Part shown: positions 26,039 to 35,536 of the stretch, piece after piece
Numbering within the stretch: position 1 is the first letter of the stretch
How the letters are laid out: each line of letters opens with the position of its first letter
Assembly (NCBI RefSeq): GCF_910594985.1
Contig: NZ_CAJVCE010000002.1
Coordinates: forward strand, 186,001 to 250,000
From: Paenibacillus allorhizosphaerae
GTDB taxonomy: Bacteria > Bacillota > Bacilli > Paenibacillales > NBRC-103111
DNA length: 64,000 nucleotides
Reading direction: 5' to 3'
Program-made: the position numbers and the translations under genes
Notes under the pieces: generated by a model
What the model saw: the letters and a program-made list of their open reading frames with translations, nothing else
The model's database searches: none
Told to the model about the DNA's origin: nothing

Positions 26039-26749
26039 ATGTACAGCCAAAATTTCCAACAAAACAGCTTTTCCAATCAAGCCGGTGCAGGTTTTGCAAA
26101 CACGCAAAATCGCGGTTTGGCAACGAAATACCAACCGGTAGGGATGGTACAATCCCAGTACAACCAATCCCTGAACAACCCGTCTATGACCAACCAGTCG
26201 TTCGGCACCCAACAGTTCGCTTCTTCCCAGTACAGCAACTATCAAAACCCGCAATCTTTCCATACGGCTAACTACCGTGGCGACCAACAAGGTCACGACG
26301 CTTACCTGCGTGCGGATTCCACGCAGCCTGCGCAATTCGCAACAGGATTCGGCGCATCTTCCTACGGTACTTCCATCGGTTCCATGAACCAAAATCAGTA
26401 TGCGCAATCTCAATATGCCAGCCCTCAGTCTTTCCATTCCGCTAATTACCGCGGTGACCAACAAGGCCATGACGCTTACCTGCGTGCGGACTCCACTCAG
26501 CCGACGAACAGTCAATTCAGCATGGGCGCCAGCTCTTTCGGCAACCAGTTCGGCGCGTCTTCCGCTTCCAATTGGAATCAAACTGCGAATCAATCGGCAC
26601 AGTATATGCAAGCGACTAACCCGCAGGCGTTCCACACGGCGAACTACCGTGGGAACCAACAAGGCCATGACGCCTACTTGCGTGCAGATTCCGTGCAACC
26701 GGCACAAAGTCAATTCGGTATGGGCAGCATGAACCGTTACCAATTTTAA
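26039..26749 (+). CDS. Gln/Asn/Ser-rich protein with three 27-residue repeats
   Basis: Protein of 236 aa with no TM or signal peptide. Three near-identical 27-residue units lie at residues 71-97, 129-155 and 195-221. Their cores are FHTANYRGDQQGHDAYL and then RADSTQP; the third has RGNQQGHD and DSVQP. Between them are Gln/Asn/Ser/Phe/Tyr-rich linkers. The composition (virtually no acidic or Cys residues outside the repeats) recalls spore coat or small acid-soluble spore proteins, but it is not a clear member of either family. ATG 26039 has the RBS CGAGGAGG. Own terminator. Function unknown; a structural or spore-associated role is a guess. Confidence 0.8.
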   Translation: MYSQNFQQNSFSNQAGAGFANTQNRGLATKYQPVGMVQSQYNQSLNNPSMTNQSFGTQQFASSQYSNYQNPQSFHTANYRGDQQGHDAYLRADSTQPAQFATGFGASSYGTSIGSMNQNQYAQSQYASPQSFHSANYRGDQQGHDAYLRADSTQPTNSQFSMGASSFGNQFGASSASNWNQTANQSAQYMQATNPQAFHTANYRGNQQGHDAYLRADSVQPAQSQFGMGSMNRYQF

Positions 26750-26777
26750 TCTTGTTTTAGCGTATATCCCCAGCAAG

Positions 26778-26806
26778 CGGCGGGCCTAGCGGCCCGTCGT
26801 TTTTTT
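26778..26806 (+). terminator. Terminator of the repeat-protein gene
   Basis: CGGCGGGCC / GGCCCGTCG stem (one G-U) with loop TAGC, followed by TTTTTTT. Confidence 0.85.
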
Positions 26807-26863
26807 AAGAATTGCGCGTAAGGCGCGAGCTCCAATAAACAGCTTCATACATAGCGGATTCGT

Positions 26864-26892
26864 TTGACAAATAACGGCTATGCGCTTACCAT
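26864..26892 (+). promoter_or_regulatory. Promoter of the PTS operon
   Basis: TTGACA, 17-nt spacer, TACCAT, ending 27 nt before the TTG start at 26920. No anti-terminator (RAT-like) hairpin or clear cre site was seen between it and the gene. Confidence 0.55.
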
Positions 26893-26919
26893 CGTTATAG
26901 GGAAAGGAGGAACGGTTAT

Positions 26920-28809
26920 TTGAATTGGATGGGGAATTTGCAGCAGCTAGGAAGGTCGTTGATGCTGCCGACCATCACGCTTCCCGTCGCGGCCATTTTG
27001 CTGCGGCTCGGAAATTTACCATGGGATTCGATGCATATCCCGCAAGTGGGCGAACTGCTGCTGATGTGCGGCACGACGATTTTCACTTACTTGCCTCTGA
27101 TCTTCGCTGTCGGCGTAGCTCTGGGTCTAACGGAGAATGCCGGAATCGCCGGGATGTCTGCGCTGATCGGTCACTATATGTTTACCGTATCCGTCGAACA
27201 TTACATGGGCGATTTGTTCCAGCTTGGCGTTCCCGGAGGCATTTTAATCGGACTGATTGCAGCGGTTATATACCACCGCGTGAAACATATTCAATTGCCC
27301 GAATCCATTCAATTTTTCGGCGGACCGCGGATGGTGCCGCTGCTTATGGGTCTGGTCATTTTCATTCTCGCGGGTATCATGATTCAAATCGGGCCCATGC
27401 TCGAGTCGGGCATGCAAGCGTTAACGAATTTTATTTTGGGACTGGGCGGATTCGGAACGTTTTTATACGGTGTGATTCACCGGCTGCTTGTTCCGTCTGG
27501 TTTGCACCATGTATTCAACAACTTTTTTTGGTTTCAGCTGGGCGCATATAATGCGGAAGGCAATCCGGTGTTCGGCGATTTGCCGCGATATTTCGCCGGC
27601 GATCCGACAGCGGGCATTTACATGGCCGGTTTATATCCGATCATGATGTTCGCGCTTCCGGCGATTGCCATCGCCATCATTCAGGAATCCCGCGAAGATT
27701 TGAAGCCGAAAATCCGCGCGACCTTTTTGACCGCGGCTTTTGCCTGTTTTCTGACAGGCGTAACGGAACCGATCGAATTTGCGTTTTTGTTCGTGGCGCC
27801 GTACTTATTTTTTATCCATGCGCTGTTATCCGGTTTATCGATGTGGCTTGCCTATGCACTCAATATTCATCACGGCTTTTCTTACTCCGCGGGAGCGATT
27901 GACTTTCTGATCAATCTGCACTTGTCAACGAACGGCATGCTGCTCATCCCGATCGGTCTTGCGTACGGGCTATTGTACTACGTGCTGTTCCGTTTTGCGA
28001 TTCGCCGCTTCCGTATTCCGACGCCCGGCCGTGAAGAAGGATCGCAGTTGGAAGAGTGGGCAGGGGATATTCCATATCGTTCACCGCTCATTTTGCAGGC
28101 GCTCGGCGGGAAAGAAAACATCAAGAATATCGAAGCGTGCATTACGCGGCTGCGTCTGACGCTGGTTAACGACCGGCAGATGGACACGGCGGCTCTCAAA
28201 CTTCTAGGAGCGGCGGGCGTCATCCGTCTGGGCGGCGGGAACGTGCAGGTCGTCTTCGGGACGTATTCCGAGCTGATCCGGGAAGAGATCATGAAGACGA
28301 TCCGCAAGGATATTCACCAGGTGCTGTTCAGTTCACCGATGCAGGGACGCATGATTTCGCTCGAAGAAGTGCCCGATAAAATTTTTGCCGGGAAACTGGT
28401 TGGCAACGGCGTCGCCTTTCTTCCGGAAAAGGGGGAGCTCGTTTCGCCCGTCGCCGGAAAAATCGTTCATATATATCCGTCGCTGCACGCGCTCGGGATT
28501 GAAACGCGGGAAGGACTGCAGGTGCTGCTTCATATCGGGATCGATACGTCGCAGCTGCAGGGGAAATATTTTACCGCGTACGTCAAAGAAGGCGACGAGG
28601 TGGAGCCGGGACAGCTGCTCGTTCGGTTTAACCTGCAAAAGGTGAAGCTGAACAGCACATCGCTTGCTACCCCGATGATTATTACAAATGCCGATATGGT
28701 TAAATCGTGGAGCTTCGCGCCGTATAAGGCGGTAAAGAAAGGCCAAGCTTCCGTCATGTCGGTTGTACTCAAAAATGCCGTCACAGGGGGAGGAAGCACG
28801 CATGGTTGA
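26920..28809 (+). CDS. PTS EIICBA, glucose/N-acetylglucosamine type
   Basis: Sugar phosphotransferase transporter of 629 aa. The EIIC membrane domain (about 1-375, some ten hydrophobic segments; HRLLVPSGLHHVFNNFFWFQLG, GVTEPIEFAFLFVAPYLF) is followed by EIIB (about 390-465, C407 in NIEACITRLR) and EIIA (about 480-620, H538 in LLHIGIDTSQLQG, supporting His in PSLHALGIE). All three phospho-relay residues are intact. The start is TTG 26920, 9 nt after AAAGGAGG. The last 8 nt overlap ptsI. The specificity (glucose versus GlcNAc) cannot be fixed by eye; there are no nag genes adjacent. Confidence 0.9.
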   Translation: MNWMGNLQQLGRSLMLPTITLPVAAILLRLGNLPWDSMHIPQVGELLLMCGTTIFTYLPLIFAVGVALGLTENAGIAGMSALIGHYMFTVSVEHYMGDLFQLGVPGGILIGLIAAVIYHRVKHIQLPESIQFFGGPRMVPLLMGLVIFILAGIMIQIGPMLESGMQALTNFILGLGGFGTFLYGVIHRLLVPSGLHHVFNNFFWFQLGAYNAEGNPVFGDLPRYFAGDPTAGIYMAGLYPIMMFALPAIAIAIIQESREDLKPKIRATFLTAAFACFLTGVTEPIEFAFLFVAPYLFFIHALLSGLSMWLAYALNIHHGFSYSAGAIDFLINLHLSTNGMLLIPIGLAYGLLYYVLFRFAIRRFRIPTPGREEGSQLEEWAGDIPYRSPLILQALGGKENIKNIEACITRLRLTLVNDRQMDTAALKLLGAAGVIRLGGGNVQVVFGTYSELIREEIMKTIRKDIHQVLFSSPMQGRMISLEEVPDKIFAGKLVGNGVAFLPEKGELVSPVAGKIVHIYPSLHALGIETREGLQVLLHIGIDTSQLQGKYFTAYVKEGDEVEPGQLLVRFNLQKVKLNSTSLATPMIITNADMVKSWSFAPYKAVKKGQASVMSVVLKNAVTGGGSTHG

Positions 28810-30565
28810 GGGGATAGGAGCTTCATCCGGTATCGCAATGGGCAAAGCGTTCGTCATTCCAACCTGGGAATGGGACTTTCCCGAAAAGCTCATCGACGTC
28901 ACGGATCTTGCTTACGAGTTCGAGAGGCTGTATGACGGAATTCGTCATTCCAAGGTGGAAATCGAACAAATCAAGCAGGACTTTGTCAACGTCATCGGAG
29001 AAGACCAGACGCAAATCTTCGACGCGCATCTGGCCATACTGGACGATCCTGTCTTTATGAACGAAGTACAGGGCATCATGCAGCGGCAATATAAAGCGGC
29101 GGAAGTCGCTGTGAAGGAAGCGATCGAGAAGTTCGTGAATATGTTCGACCTGCTCGACGATACGTACATGAAGGAACGCGCGCTCGACATTAAAGATGTC
29201 GGCAACCGATTGCTCAAGCATTTGCTTGGAGCGCTGGAGGAGACGCTGCCGCCCAAGGACGAGCCTTATGTGCTTGTGGCCAAAGAGCTGTCTCCGTCCC
29301 AGATGGTGCATTTGGACGTGAACCAAGCGCTTGGCCTCGTTACGATGCTCGGAGGCAAAACGTCGCACGTGGCCATCATGGCGCGTGCTATGGGCGTTCC
29401 GTACGTGCTGGGCATCGAAGGAAAGCTGCAAGTTCCGATTCAAAGCGGCGATTTCCTGATCATCGACGGAGATGCGGGGCTGGTCTATGTCAATCCTCCG
29501 GAAGATGTGATCGACCGATACAAAAAGCTTCGCGAGAATTGGAAAGCGATGCACGAGCAGCTGCAGCAGCTCGCACATTTGCCCGCGGAGACGGAAGACG
29601 GCCAGCCGTTTCAGCTTGCGGCCAACATCAGCTCCGTCAAGGAGCTCGAGCAAGTGATCCGTAACGGAGCGTCGGGCGTCGGATTGTTCCGGACCGAATT
29701 TCTATACATGGACCGGCACAATTTTCCTCAGGAAGAAGAGCAGTATGCGGTCTACAAAGAAGTGGCGGAACGGATGGAGGGAAAGCGGGTCGTTATTCGC
29801 ACCCTCGACATCGGCGGCGACAAGCATCTGGATTACTTGGAACTGCCCGAAGAGGAGAACCCGTCGCTGGGCTATCGCGCCATCCGCATCTCCCTCGACC
29901 GCGTCGACTTGTTCAAGACGCAATTGCGGGCGATTTTGCGGGCGAGCCACTACGGCAACATTCAGATTATGTACCCGATGATCTCCTCGCTAGACGAGCT
30001 TCGCAGGGCGAATGAAATATTGGCCGAAGCCAAGCGCGAGCTTGCGGCGGACGGTCTCCCGTTCCGAGATAAGCTGGAAGTGGGTATTATGATCGAGCTG
30101 CCGGCAGCTGTCATGATTGCGGAACTGCTGGCGCAGGAAGTCGATTTTTTCAGCATCGGCACGAACGATCTTGTTCAGTATGTGCTGGCGGTCGACCGGA
30201 TGAACGAAACGGTGGCGCACCTGTACGATCCGTTTCATCCGGCGGTGCTCCGCATGCTCCGCATGACGGTTGAAGGCGCGAGGCGCTATGGGAAGCACGT
30301 AAGCGTATGCGGCGAGCTGGCCGGCGACATTCGGGCTCTGCCGGTCTGGATTGCGCTCGGCGTCACGGAGCTGAGCATGTCGGTGCAGTCGATTTTGCGG
30401 GTGAAGAACAGCTTGCTTCAGAGCCATTACAGCGATGGCGACAACATATGGAACGAACTTTCGCGATGTCCGAGCAGCCAGAAGGTCATGGATGTGCTCA
30501 GCCGTTTCATTCAAGCGGACTTGGCGGAAGAGACAAGGGCAGCCGGGCTTTACGCAGATGGCTGA
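28802..30565 (+). CDS. ptsI: PTS enzyme I (phosphoenolpyruvate-protein phosphotransferase)
   Basis: General PTS component of 587 aa that passes phosphate from PEP to HPr. Active-site H189 lies in GGKTSHVAIMARAMG, with GVGLFRTEFLYMDR, MYPMISSLDELRRA and VCGELAGD in the PEP-binding barrel. GGGGGAGGA stands before ATG 28802, within the end of the EIICBA gene (8-nt overlap). The usual ptsH partner is absent from this operon, and the HPr-like gene at 48380 lacks the catalytic His, so the functional HPr must be elsewhere. Confidence 0.95.
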   Translation: MVEGIGASSGIAMGKAFVIPTWEWDFPEKLIDVTDLAYEFERLYDGIRHSKVEIEQIKQDFVNVIGEDQTQIFDAHLAILDDPVFMNEVQGIMQRQYKAAEVAVKEAIEKFVNMFDLLDDTYMKERALDIKDVGNRLLKHLLGALEETLPPKDEPYVLVAKELSPSQMVHLDVNQALGLVTMLGGKTSHVAIMARAMGVPYVLGIEGKLQVPIQSGDFLIIDGDAGLVYVNPPEDVIDRYKKLRENWKAMHEQLQQLAHLPAETEDGQPFQLAANISSVKELEQVIRNGASGVGLFRTEFLYMDRHNFPQEEEQYAVYKEVAERMEGKRVVIRTLDIGGDKHLDYLELPEEENPSLGYRAIRISLDRVDLFKTQLRAILRASHYGNIQIMYPMISSLDELRRANEILAEAKRELAADGLPFRDKLEVGIMIELPAAVMIAELLAQEVDFFSIGTNDLVQYVLAVDRMNETVAHLYDPFHPAVLRMLRMTVEGARRYGKHVSVCGELAGDIRALPVWIALGVTELSMSVQSILRVKNSLLQSHYSDGDNIWNELSRCPSSQKVMDVLSRFIQADLAEETRAAGLYADG

Positions 30566-30611
30566 TGTCTGGCGTATCAGGTAACCATGGAGACGTAAGG
30601 GGGAACATACG

Positions 30612-31151
30612 ATGGAACTGAAAGGTTACAAAGTGCTTGCTTTCGTAGATGAAGAGTTTGAGGATTTGGAGATGTGGTACCCGGTGCTGCGGCTTCGCGA
30701 AGCCGGCGCGGAAGTACATTTGGCCGGGCCGAAGTCCAAAGCCGTGTACCATGGCAAATACGGGGTGCCGCTGACAACCGATCATGCGCTGGACGAAGTG
30801 AGCGCGGAAGACTATATTGGCTTGTATGTGCCAGGTGGCTGGGCGCCGGACAAGCTGAGACGGTATGAATCCGTACTGCGATTGACGAGACAATTCCACG
30901 AGGTGGAAAAGCCGATTGCGCATATATGCCACGCCGGCTGGGTGCTCGCTTCCGCGAAAATATGCAAGGGCTACAAAATGACCTCGACGCCGGGCATTAA
31001 AGACGATCTTGAAAATGCAGGGGCGATCTGGGTGGACGAGGAAGCGGTCGTCGACCGCAACATCGTCTCGGGCCGCAGACCGCCGGACCTCCCGGCGTTC
31101 ACCAAAGCATTCGTCGATGTGCTGGCCAATTATATCAAGAATAAACAATAG
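30612..31151 (+). CDS. DJ-1/PfpI-family protein
   Basis: Protein of 179 aa with the class I glutamine amidotransferase-like fold. The nucleophile elbow is HICHAGWVLAS (Cys near residue 114), there is an early Glu in DEEFEDLEMWYP, and a PGGWAPDKLRR stretch. Related proteins act as deglycases/chaperones or stress proteins rather than true proteases. GTAAGGGGGAA lies before ATG 30612. It is the first of a small same-strand run with VanZ and the zinc-ribbon gene. Confidence 0.9.
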   Translation: MELKGYKVLAFVDEEFEDLEMWYPVLRLREAGAEVHLAGPKSKAVYHGKYGVPLTTDHALDEVSAEDYIGLYVPGGWAPDKLRRYESVLRLTRQFHEVEKPIAHICHAGWVLASAKICKGYKMTSTPGIKDDLENAGAIWVDEEAVVDRNIVSGRRPPDLPAFTKAFVDVLANYIKNKQ

Positions 31152-31165
31152 GGGCTGCCTTTCAG

Positions 31166-31579
31166 GTGAAAAACATCGTTTCATGGTTGCCGTCCGTTCT
31201 ATGGATGGCAGTCATCTTTTATTTGTCTTCCCGTACGGGAGACGATGTAGGCGGTTGGCTGGACGAGGTGCGCCGCTTCGTGCCGATGATGGAAAGCTTT
31301 GATTGGGGTCATTTTATCTCCTACTTTATCCTTGCGCTTACTTTTTTATGGGGAATTCGCCCGAAACGGCTGACGTTCCAAATCCAGCTTGTCGTTGTGC
31401 TGCTGTGCATGCTGTACGGCGTGACCGACGAGTTTCATCAATCCTTCGTCCCGGGGCGGACGCCGGATGTGATGGACATTCGCAACGATGGGATAGGGGC
31501 TGCGCTTGCGATGCTTCTGGCGTCGCTGCCGGTTTGCAAAAAGCGGTTTGAGCGCCGATCCGGTGCTAAATTTTACTAG
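31166..31579 (+). CDS. VanZ-family membrane protein
   Basis: Membrane protein of 137 aa with four hydrophobic segments and the VanZ signature YGVTDEFHQSFVPGRTPDVMDIRNDGIG at about 91-118. VanZ-like proteins have been tied to low-level teicoplanin or lipopeptide resistance; the molecular function is unsettled. The start is GTG 31166, 14 nt after the PfpI stop, with a weak RBS (AGGGGCTG). A Lys/Arg-rich tail ends the protein. Confidence 0.88.
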   Translation: MKNIVSWLPSVLWMAVIFYLSSRTGDDVGGWLDEVRRFVPMMESFDWGHFISYFILALTFLWGIRPKRLTFQIQLVVVLLCMLYGVTDEFHQSFVPGRTPDVMDIRNDGIGAALAMLLASLPVCKKRFERRSGAKFY

Positions 31580-31607
31580 CCTCCAGACGGCAGGAGATTC
31601 AAGACGG

Positions 31608-31626
31608 AAGTAGAATAATTCTACTT
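31608..31626. promoter_or_regulatory. Perfect palindrome upstream of the zinc-ribbon gene
   Basis: AAGTAGAA-TAA-TTCTACTT, two 8-bp arms and a 3-nt centre, immediately followed by a second overlapping palindrome ACTTAAGT (31623-31630). It sits 39 nt before the start codon and could be an operator. No known box was matched. Confidence 0.45.
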
Positions 31627-31664
31627 AAGTAACGTTCGGTTTCTTGCTAAAGGAGTGGTTTTTG

Positions 31665-32081
31665 TTGCAGAAGCAATGCAAATGCGGCAAAGCGATGATC
31701 ATCCGTCTTCGTACCGTCATTTATCAAAACAAAGTGGAAATTGAAAACGTGCCGATTTTCTCCTGCGATTCATGCAGCCGCAGCGAAGTGTTCTCTGAAG
31801 TAAAGCCCGATCTCACCAGTCTGATCGGGACGCTCGGCAGCAAGCCCGGGAAACAGCTGCTGCAATTCCAGGACGTTAGCGAAATCGCGCATTTGATGGT
31901 GAAGGTTACGGAGAAAAAACGCGCCGCAGATCCTGTCGAGATGATTATCGATGAACGTATCAACGAGCTGCTCGATTTGCTTCTTCTGGCACAATCGCTG
32001 CAGGATGAAGTATGGATTGCCGATGTCCGAAAACGATTGTCCCAGATTGCCAGTCGCTCGTTAAGTACCCATGATTTCTGA
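31665..32081 (+). CDS. YgiT-type zinc-ribbon protein
   Basis: Protein of 138 aa. The N-terminal zinc ribbon is formed by CKCGKAM and CDSCSRSEV about 30 residues later, the CxC/CxxC spacing of YgiT/MqsA N-termini. The remainder (about 60-138) is helical (IDERINELLDLLLLAQSLQDEVW), without the HTH of MqsA antitoxins. It has no toxin partner alongside. The start is one of two tandem TTG codons (31662 or 31665), 6-9 nt after AAAGGAG. A regulatory role is possible given the upstream palindrome, but unproven. Confidence 0.75.
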   Translation: MQKQCKCGKAMIIRLRTVIYQNKVEIENVPIFSCDSCSRSEVFSEVKPDLTSLIGTLGSKPGKQLLQFQDVSEIAHLMVKVTEKKRAADPVEMIIDERINELLDLLLLAQSLQDEVWIADVRKRLSQIASRSLSTHDF

Positions 32082-32240
32082 AAGCCACTGCCTTGCAGTT
32101 GGCTTTTTTGGCGTTATTTGATACTATTAATCGTAGGAAGAACCCAAATTCGTTGCGAAGTGGAGCATTTTGTCGTATGATAAGGCTAAATGATGACCTG
32201 TTCGCATTAATAAATATGATAAACATTGGAGAGAATGTCC

Positions 32241-33254
32241 GTGACTGTGACAATTTATGATGTAGCCAGAGAAGCAGGTGTTTCCATGGCAACCGTATCG
32301 CGCGTTGTCAACAACAACCCGAACGTGAAGCCGCAAACACGTAAAAAAGTTTTCGAAGCCATCGAGCGGTTGGGCTACCGGCCGAATGCCGTGGCCAGAG
32401 GGCTCGCCAGCAAAAAGACAACGACGGTTGGCGTAGTCATCCCTGACATTTCCAATTCGATTTTCTCCGAGGTTGCCCGAGGGATCGAAGATATCGCTAA
32501 CATGTATCATTACAATATTATTCTTTGCAACGCCGATAAGAAGAAAGAGAAGGAGATTCGCGTCATCAACACGCTGCTCGAGAAGCAAGTGGACGGGCTC
32601 CTCTTTATGGGCGGCACGATAACGGACGAGCACACCCAGGCGTTCAAAACTTCCTCGGTTCCGGTAGTGCTCTGCGCGACCGCAGACGAGAAGCATACGA
32701 TTCCGTCCGTCGACATCGATCACGAGAAAGCGGCGTATGACGCAGTCCAGCTGTTGATCGAGAAAGGGCACCGCAGCATTGCGATGATCTCGGGAACGCT
32801 TCAAGATCCCGCTCTGGGCTTCGCCCGCTACCAAGGCTACAAAAAAGCGCTCGAGGCTGCCGGCATTCCGGTGCGTGAAGATTATGTTCGCGTCGGCAAT
32901 TACCGGTATGAATCCGGCCTTGAGGTGACCAAATACTTCCTGGCGCTGGACGAGCGTCCGACAGCCATCTTCGCCGCCAACGATGAAATGGCGATCGGCG
33001 CGATCCATACGCTGCAGGATAACGGCCTTAAAGTGCCGGAAGACATGTCCGTCATTGCCGTCGACAACATCCGGATGGCGTCCATGGTACGTCCGCAGTT
33101 GACGACCGTTGCCCAGCCGATGTACGATATCGGTGCGGTGGCGATGAGGCTCCTGACGAAGCTGATGAACAAGGAATCCAAAGATGCTTCGGAGCTGACA
33201 GAGGTCGTGTTGCCGCATGAAGTCATTCATAGAAATTCGGTGGCTCAACGCTAG
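32241..33254 (+). CDS. ccpA: Catabolite control protein A
   Basis: LacI-family global carbon regulator of 337 aa. The N-terminus [20 protein letters not shown] and the hinge [20 protein letters not shown] are nearly those of Bacillus CcpA, as is [18 protein letters not shown] near the end. It binds cre sites with HPr-Ser-P or Crh-Ser-P as co-repressor. GTG 32241 is preferred: GGAGAG is 7 nt upstream, whereas ATG 32235 is only 1 nt from it. A cre-like site lies in the acuA-acsA interval of this window. The terminator overlaps its stop. Confidence 0.95.
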   Translation: MTVTIYDVAREAGVSMATVSRVVNNNPNVKPQTRKKVFEAIERLGYRPNAVARGLASKKTTTVGVVIPDISNSIFSEVARGIEDIANMYHYNIILCNADKKKEKEIRVINTLLEKQVDGLLFMGGTITDEHTQAFKTSSVPVVLCATADEKHTIPSVDIDHEKAAYDAVQLLIEKGHRSIAMISGTLQDPALGFARYQGYKKALEAAGIPVREDYVRVGNYRYESGLEVTKYFLALDERPTAIFAANDEMAIGAIHTLQDNGLKVPEDMSVIAVDNIRMASMVRPQLTTVAQPMYDIGAVAMRLLTKLMNKESKDASELTEVVLPHEVIHRNSVAQR

Positions 33255-33271
33255 CGTGAGCCTCTTTCTTT
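33242..33271 (+). terminator. Terminator overlapping the ccpA stop codon
   Basis: GGCTCAACGC / GCGTGAGCC with one bulged base, followed by TCTTTCTTTTG. The stem begins within the last codons of ccpA. Confidence 0.65.
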
Positions 33272-33285
33272 TGTTGTCTAGGAAA

Positions 33286-33313
33286 TTAGACGAAGACAAT
33301 GTTTGTGGATAAT
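33286..33313 (+). promoter_or_regulatory. Possible promoter of mtnN
   Basis: TTAGAC, 16-nt spacer, GATAAT. The 75-nt leader beyond it contains three G5-G6 runs, the last being the RBS. Confidence 0.4.
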
Positions 33314-33389
33314 GGGGGCTCTCCCAAAAATAATTAGCTTTGGGGGTTCACTTCACTTTTGGGGGATTTGTTCTAGGGGGGACAATGGT

Positions 33390-34091
33390 TTGACTTATCG
33401 TACCATCGGCGTCATCGGCGCTATGAAAGAAGAAATCGAGCTGTTTCATGAGCATATGCATCGGGTGCGCGAAACGGAACGGGCGGGCATTACGTTTTAT
33501 GAGGGCGAATTTCACGGAAAAACGATCGTCCTCTGCAAATCCGGCGTAGGCAAAGTGAACGCTGCCGTGACGACGCAACTGTTGATCGATACGTATGGCG
33601 CAGGCGCCATCGTGTTTACAGGCGTGGCCGGTGCGGTCAATCCCGAGCTGAATGTGGGGGATATCGTCATTTCGACCGAATGCATGCAGCACGATATGGA
33701 CGTAACGGCGCTCGGGTTTCCGCGGGGAACGATTCCTTATGAGAAGACATCCCTGTTCATAGCGGATCCGCAGCTCCGGGAGCTGGCGAAAGAAGTAAGC
33801 GGCGAACTGTTCTCCGGTCGAGTGAAGGAAGGCCGCGTGCTTTCCGGAGACCAGTTCATTGCAAACCGAGAAACGGTAGCCGTGCTATACAACGAGCTGA
33901 ACGGTGCCTGCACCGAGATGGAAGGGGCCGCGGTTGCGCAAGTATGCTCCATGAACGGTGTGCCGTTCGTCGTGATCCGCTCCATGTCCGACAAGGCGGA
34001 TGGGTCGGCGCACGTTAATTTTGCCGAGTTTACGGTTGAGGCATCCAATAATTCATTTCGCATCGTGGAACAAATGCTTAAACGACTGTAG
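33390..34091 (+). CDS. mtnN: 5'-methylthioadenosine/S-adenosylhomocysteine nucleosidase
   Basis: Nucleosidase of 233 aa, the usual size. It cleaves adenine from MTA and SAH in SAM recycling. Landmarks: IGVIGAMKEEIELF, CKSGVGKVNAA, FTGVAGAVNPELNVGDIVIS, TEMEGAAVAQV and the catalytic Asp in MSDKADG. The start is TTG 33390, 7 nt after AGGGGGG; the frame is open further upstream but lacks an RBS there. GlyS follows 45 nt downstream. Confidence 0.95.
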   Translation: MTYRTIGVIGAMKEEIELFHEHMHRVRETERAGITFYEGEFHGKTIVLCKSGVGKVNAAVTTQLLIDTYGAGAIVFTGVAGAVNPELNVGDIVISTECMQHDMDVTALGFPRGTIPYEKTSLFIADPQLRELAKEVSGELFSGRVKEGRVLSGDQFIANRETVAVLYNELNGACTEMEGAAVAQVCSMNGVPFVVIRSMSDKADGSAHVNFAEFTVEASNNSFRIVEQMLKRL

Positions 34092-34136
34092 CCCTCTGCA
34101 GCAGCTGCAGCTTATATCGAAGGAGAGAATATACAT

Positions 34137-35522
34137 ATGGCATCCGTTACGATGGATCAGATCGTCGCTTTGGCGAAACACAGAGGCTTTATTTTTCCGG
34201 GCTCCGAAATTTACGGCGGTTTGGCGAATACTTGGGATTACGGCCCGCTCGGCGTGGAATTGAAAAATAACATCAAGCGCGCTTGGTGGAAAAAGTTCAT
34301 TCAGCAATCGCCCTACAACGTCGGTTTGGATGCGGCGATTTTGATGAATCCGCAGGCCTGGGTCGCATCCGGCCATGTCGGCAACTTCAACGACCCGATG
34401 ATCGATTGCAAGCAGTGCAAAGCGCGCCATCGTGCGGATAAAATCATTGAAAATGCACTCGCGGAAAAAGGCATTGAAATGGTCGTCGACGGCCTTACGT
34501 TCGATCAGATGATGGAACTGATCCGCGAGCACCATATTGTGTGCCCGGATTGCGGCGCATTCGACTATACGGACATCCGCCAGTTCAACCTGATGTTCAA
34601 AACATTCCAAGGCGTTACGGAATCGAGCGCCAACGTCGTATATATGCGTCCGGAAACGGCGCAAGGGATTTTCGTAAACTTTAAAAACGTACAACGGACG
34701 ATGCGCAAGAAGCTGCCGTTCGGGATCGGGCAAATCGGTAAAAGCTTCCGCAACGAAATTACGCCGGGGAACTTCACGTTCCGTACGAGGGAATTCGAGC
34801 AAATGGAGTTGGAATTTTTCTGCAAGCCGGGCGAGGATCTCAAGTGGTTTGAATATTGGCGCGCATTTTGCCGCGATTGGCTGTTGTCTCTGAACATGAG
34901 CGAAGGCAGTATTCGCTTGCGCGATCATTCCGATGACGAGTTATCCCACTACAGCAATGCGACGACCGACATCGAATACAAATTCCCGTTCGGCTGGGGC
35001 GAACTATGGGGCATCGCGGACCGTACCGATTATGACCTGAAGCAGCATATGGAGCATTCCGGCGAAGACTTCAACTATATTGAGCAAGAAACAAACGAGC
35101 GTTATATCCCTTATTGCATCGAGCCGTCGCTCGGTGCCGACCGCGTAACCCTTGCGTTCCTGATCGACTCCTACGAGGAGCAGCAGTTGGAAGGCGACGA
35201 CAGCCGTACCGTACTTCATCTGCATCCGGCGCTGGCACCGTACAAAGCGGCGATTTTCCCGCTGTCCAAGAAGCTGTCCGACGGCGCTCACAACGTGTTC
35301 GCCGAGCTGTCGAAGCACTTCCTCGTCGACTATGATGAGTCCGGTTCTATCGGTAAACGGTACCGCCGCCATGACGAGATCGGTACGCCTTTCTGTATCA
35401 CCTACGACTTCGAGTCCGAACAGGACGGTCAAGTGACCGTTCGCGATCGCGATACGATGGAGCAAACGCGGATGCCGATCAGCGAGCTGAAGACGTTCAT
35501 CGAGTCGAAGATCGAATTTTAA
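34137..35522 (+). CDS. glyS: Glycyl-tRNA synthetase, single-chain (alpha2) type
   Basis: Class II synthetase of 461 aa. N-terminal [26 protein letters not shown] is typical of the eukaryote/archaea-like single-chain GlyRS, unlike the GlyQS tetramer of Bacillus subtilis. Zinc-type Cys pairs ([15 protein letters not shown]), [35 protein letters not shown] and the C-terminal anticodon-binding domain ([21 protein letters not shown]) are present. GAAGGAGAG precedes ATG 34137. No T-box was seen in the 45-nt gap upstream. Confidence 0.96.
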   Translation: MASVTMDQIVALAKHRGFIFPGSEIYGGLANTWDYGPLGVELKNNIKRAWWKKFIQQSPYNVGLDAAILMNPQAWVASGHVGNFNDPMIDCKQCKARHRADKIIENALAEKGIEMVVDGLTFDQMMELIREHHIVCPDCGAFDYTDIRQFNLMFKTFQGVTESSANVVYMRPETAQGIFVNFKNVQRTMRKKLPFGIGQIGKSFRNEITPGNFTFRTREFEQMELEFFCKPGEDLKWFEYWRAFCRDWLLSLNMSEGSIRLRDHSDDELSHYSNATTDIEYKFPFGWGELWGIADRTDYDLKQHMEHSGEDFNYIEQETNERYIPYCIEPSLGADRVTLAFLIDSYEEQQLEGDDSRTVLHLHPALAPYKAAIFPLSKKLSDGAHNVFAELSKHFLVDYDESGSIGKRYRRHDEIGTPFCITYDFESEQDGQVTVRDRDTMEQTRMPISELKTFIESKIEF

Positions 35523-35536
35523 TTAGAGGTATGCAG

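Noticed and set aside
26249-26701. Repeated DNA considered as a CRISPR-like or satellite array
   Set aside because: The three units are in frame in one coding sequence, are unevenly spaced, and differ mostly at synonymous positions; this is a protein repeat.
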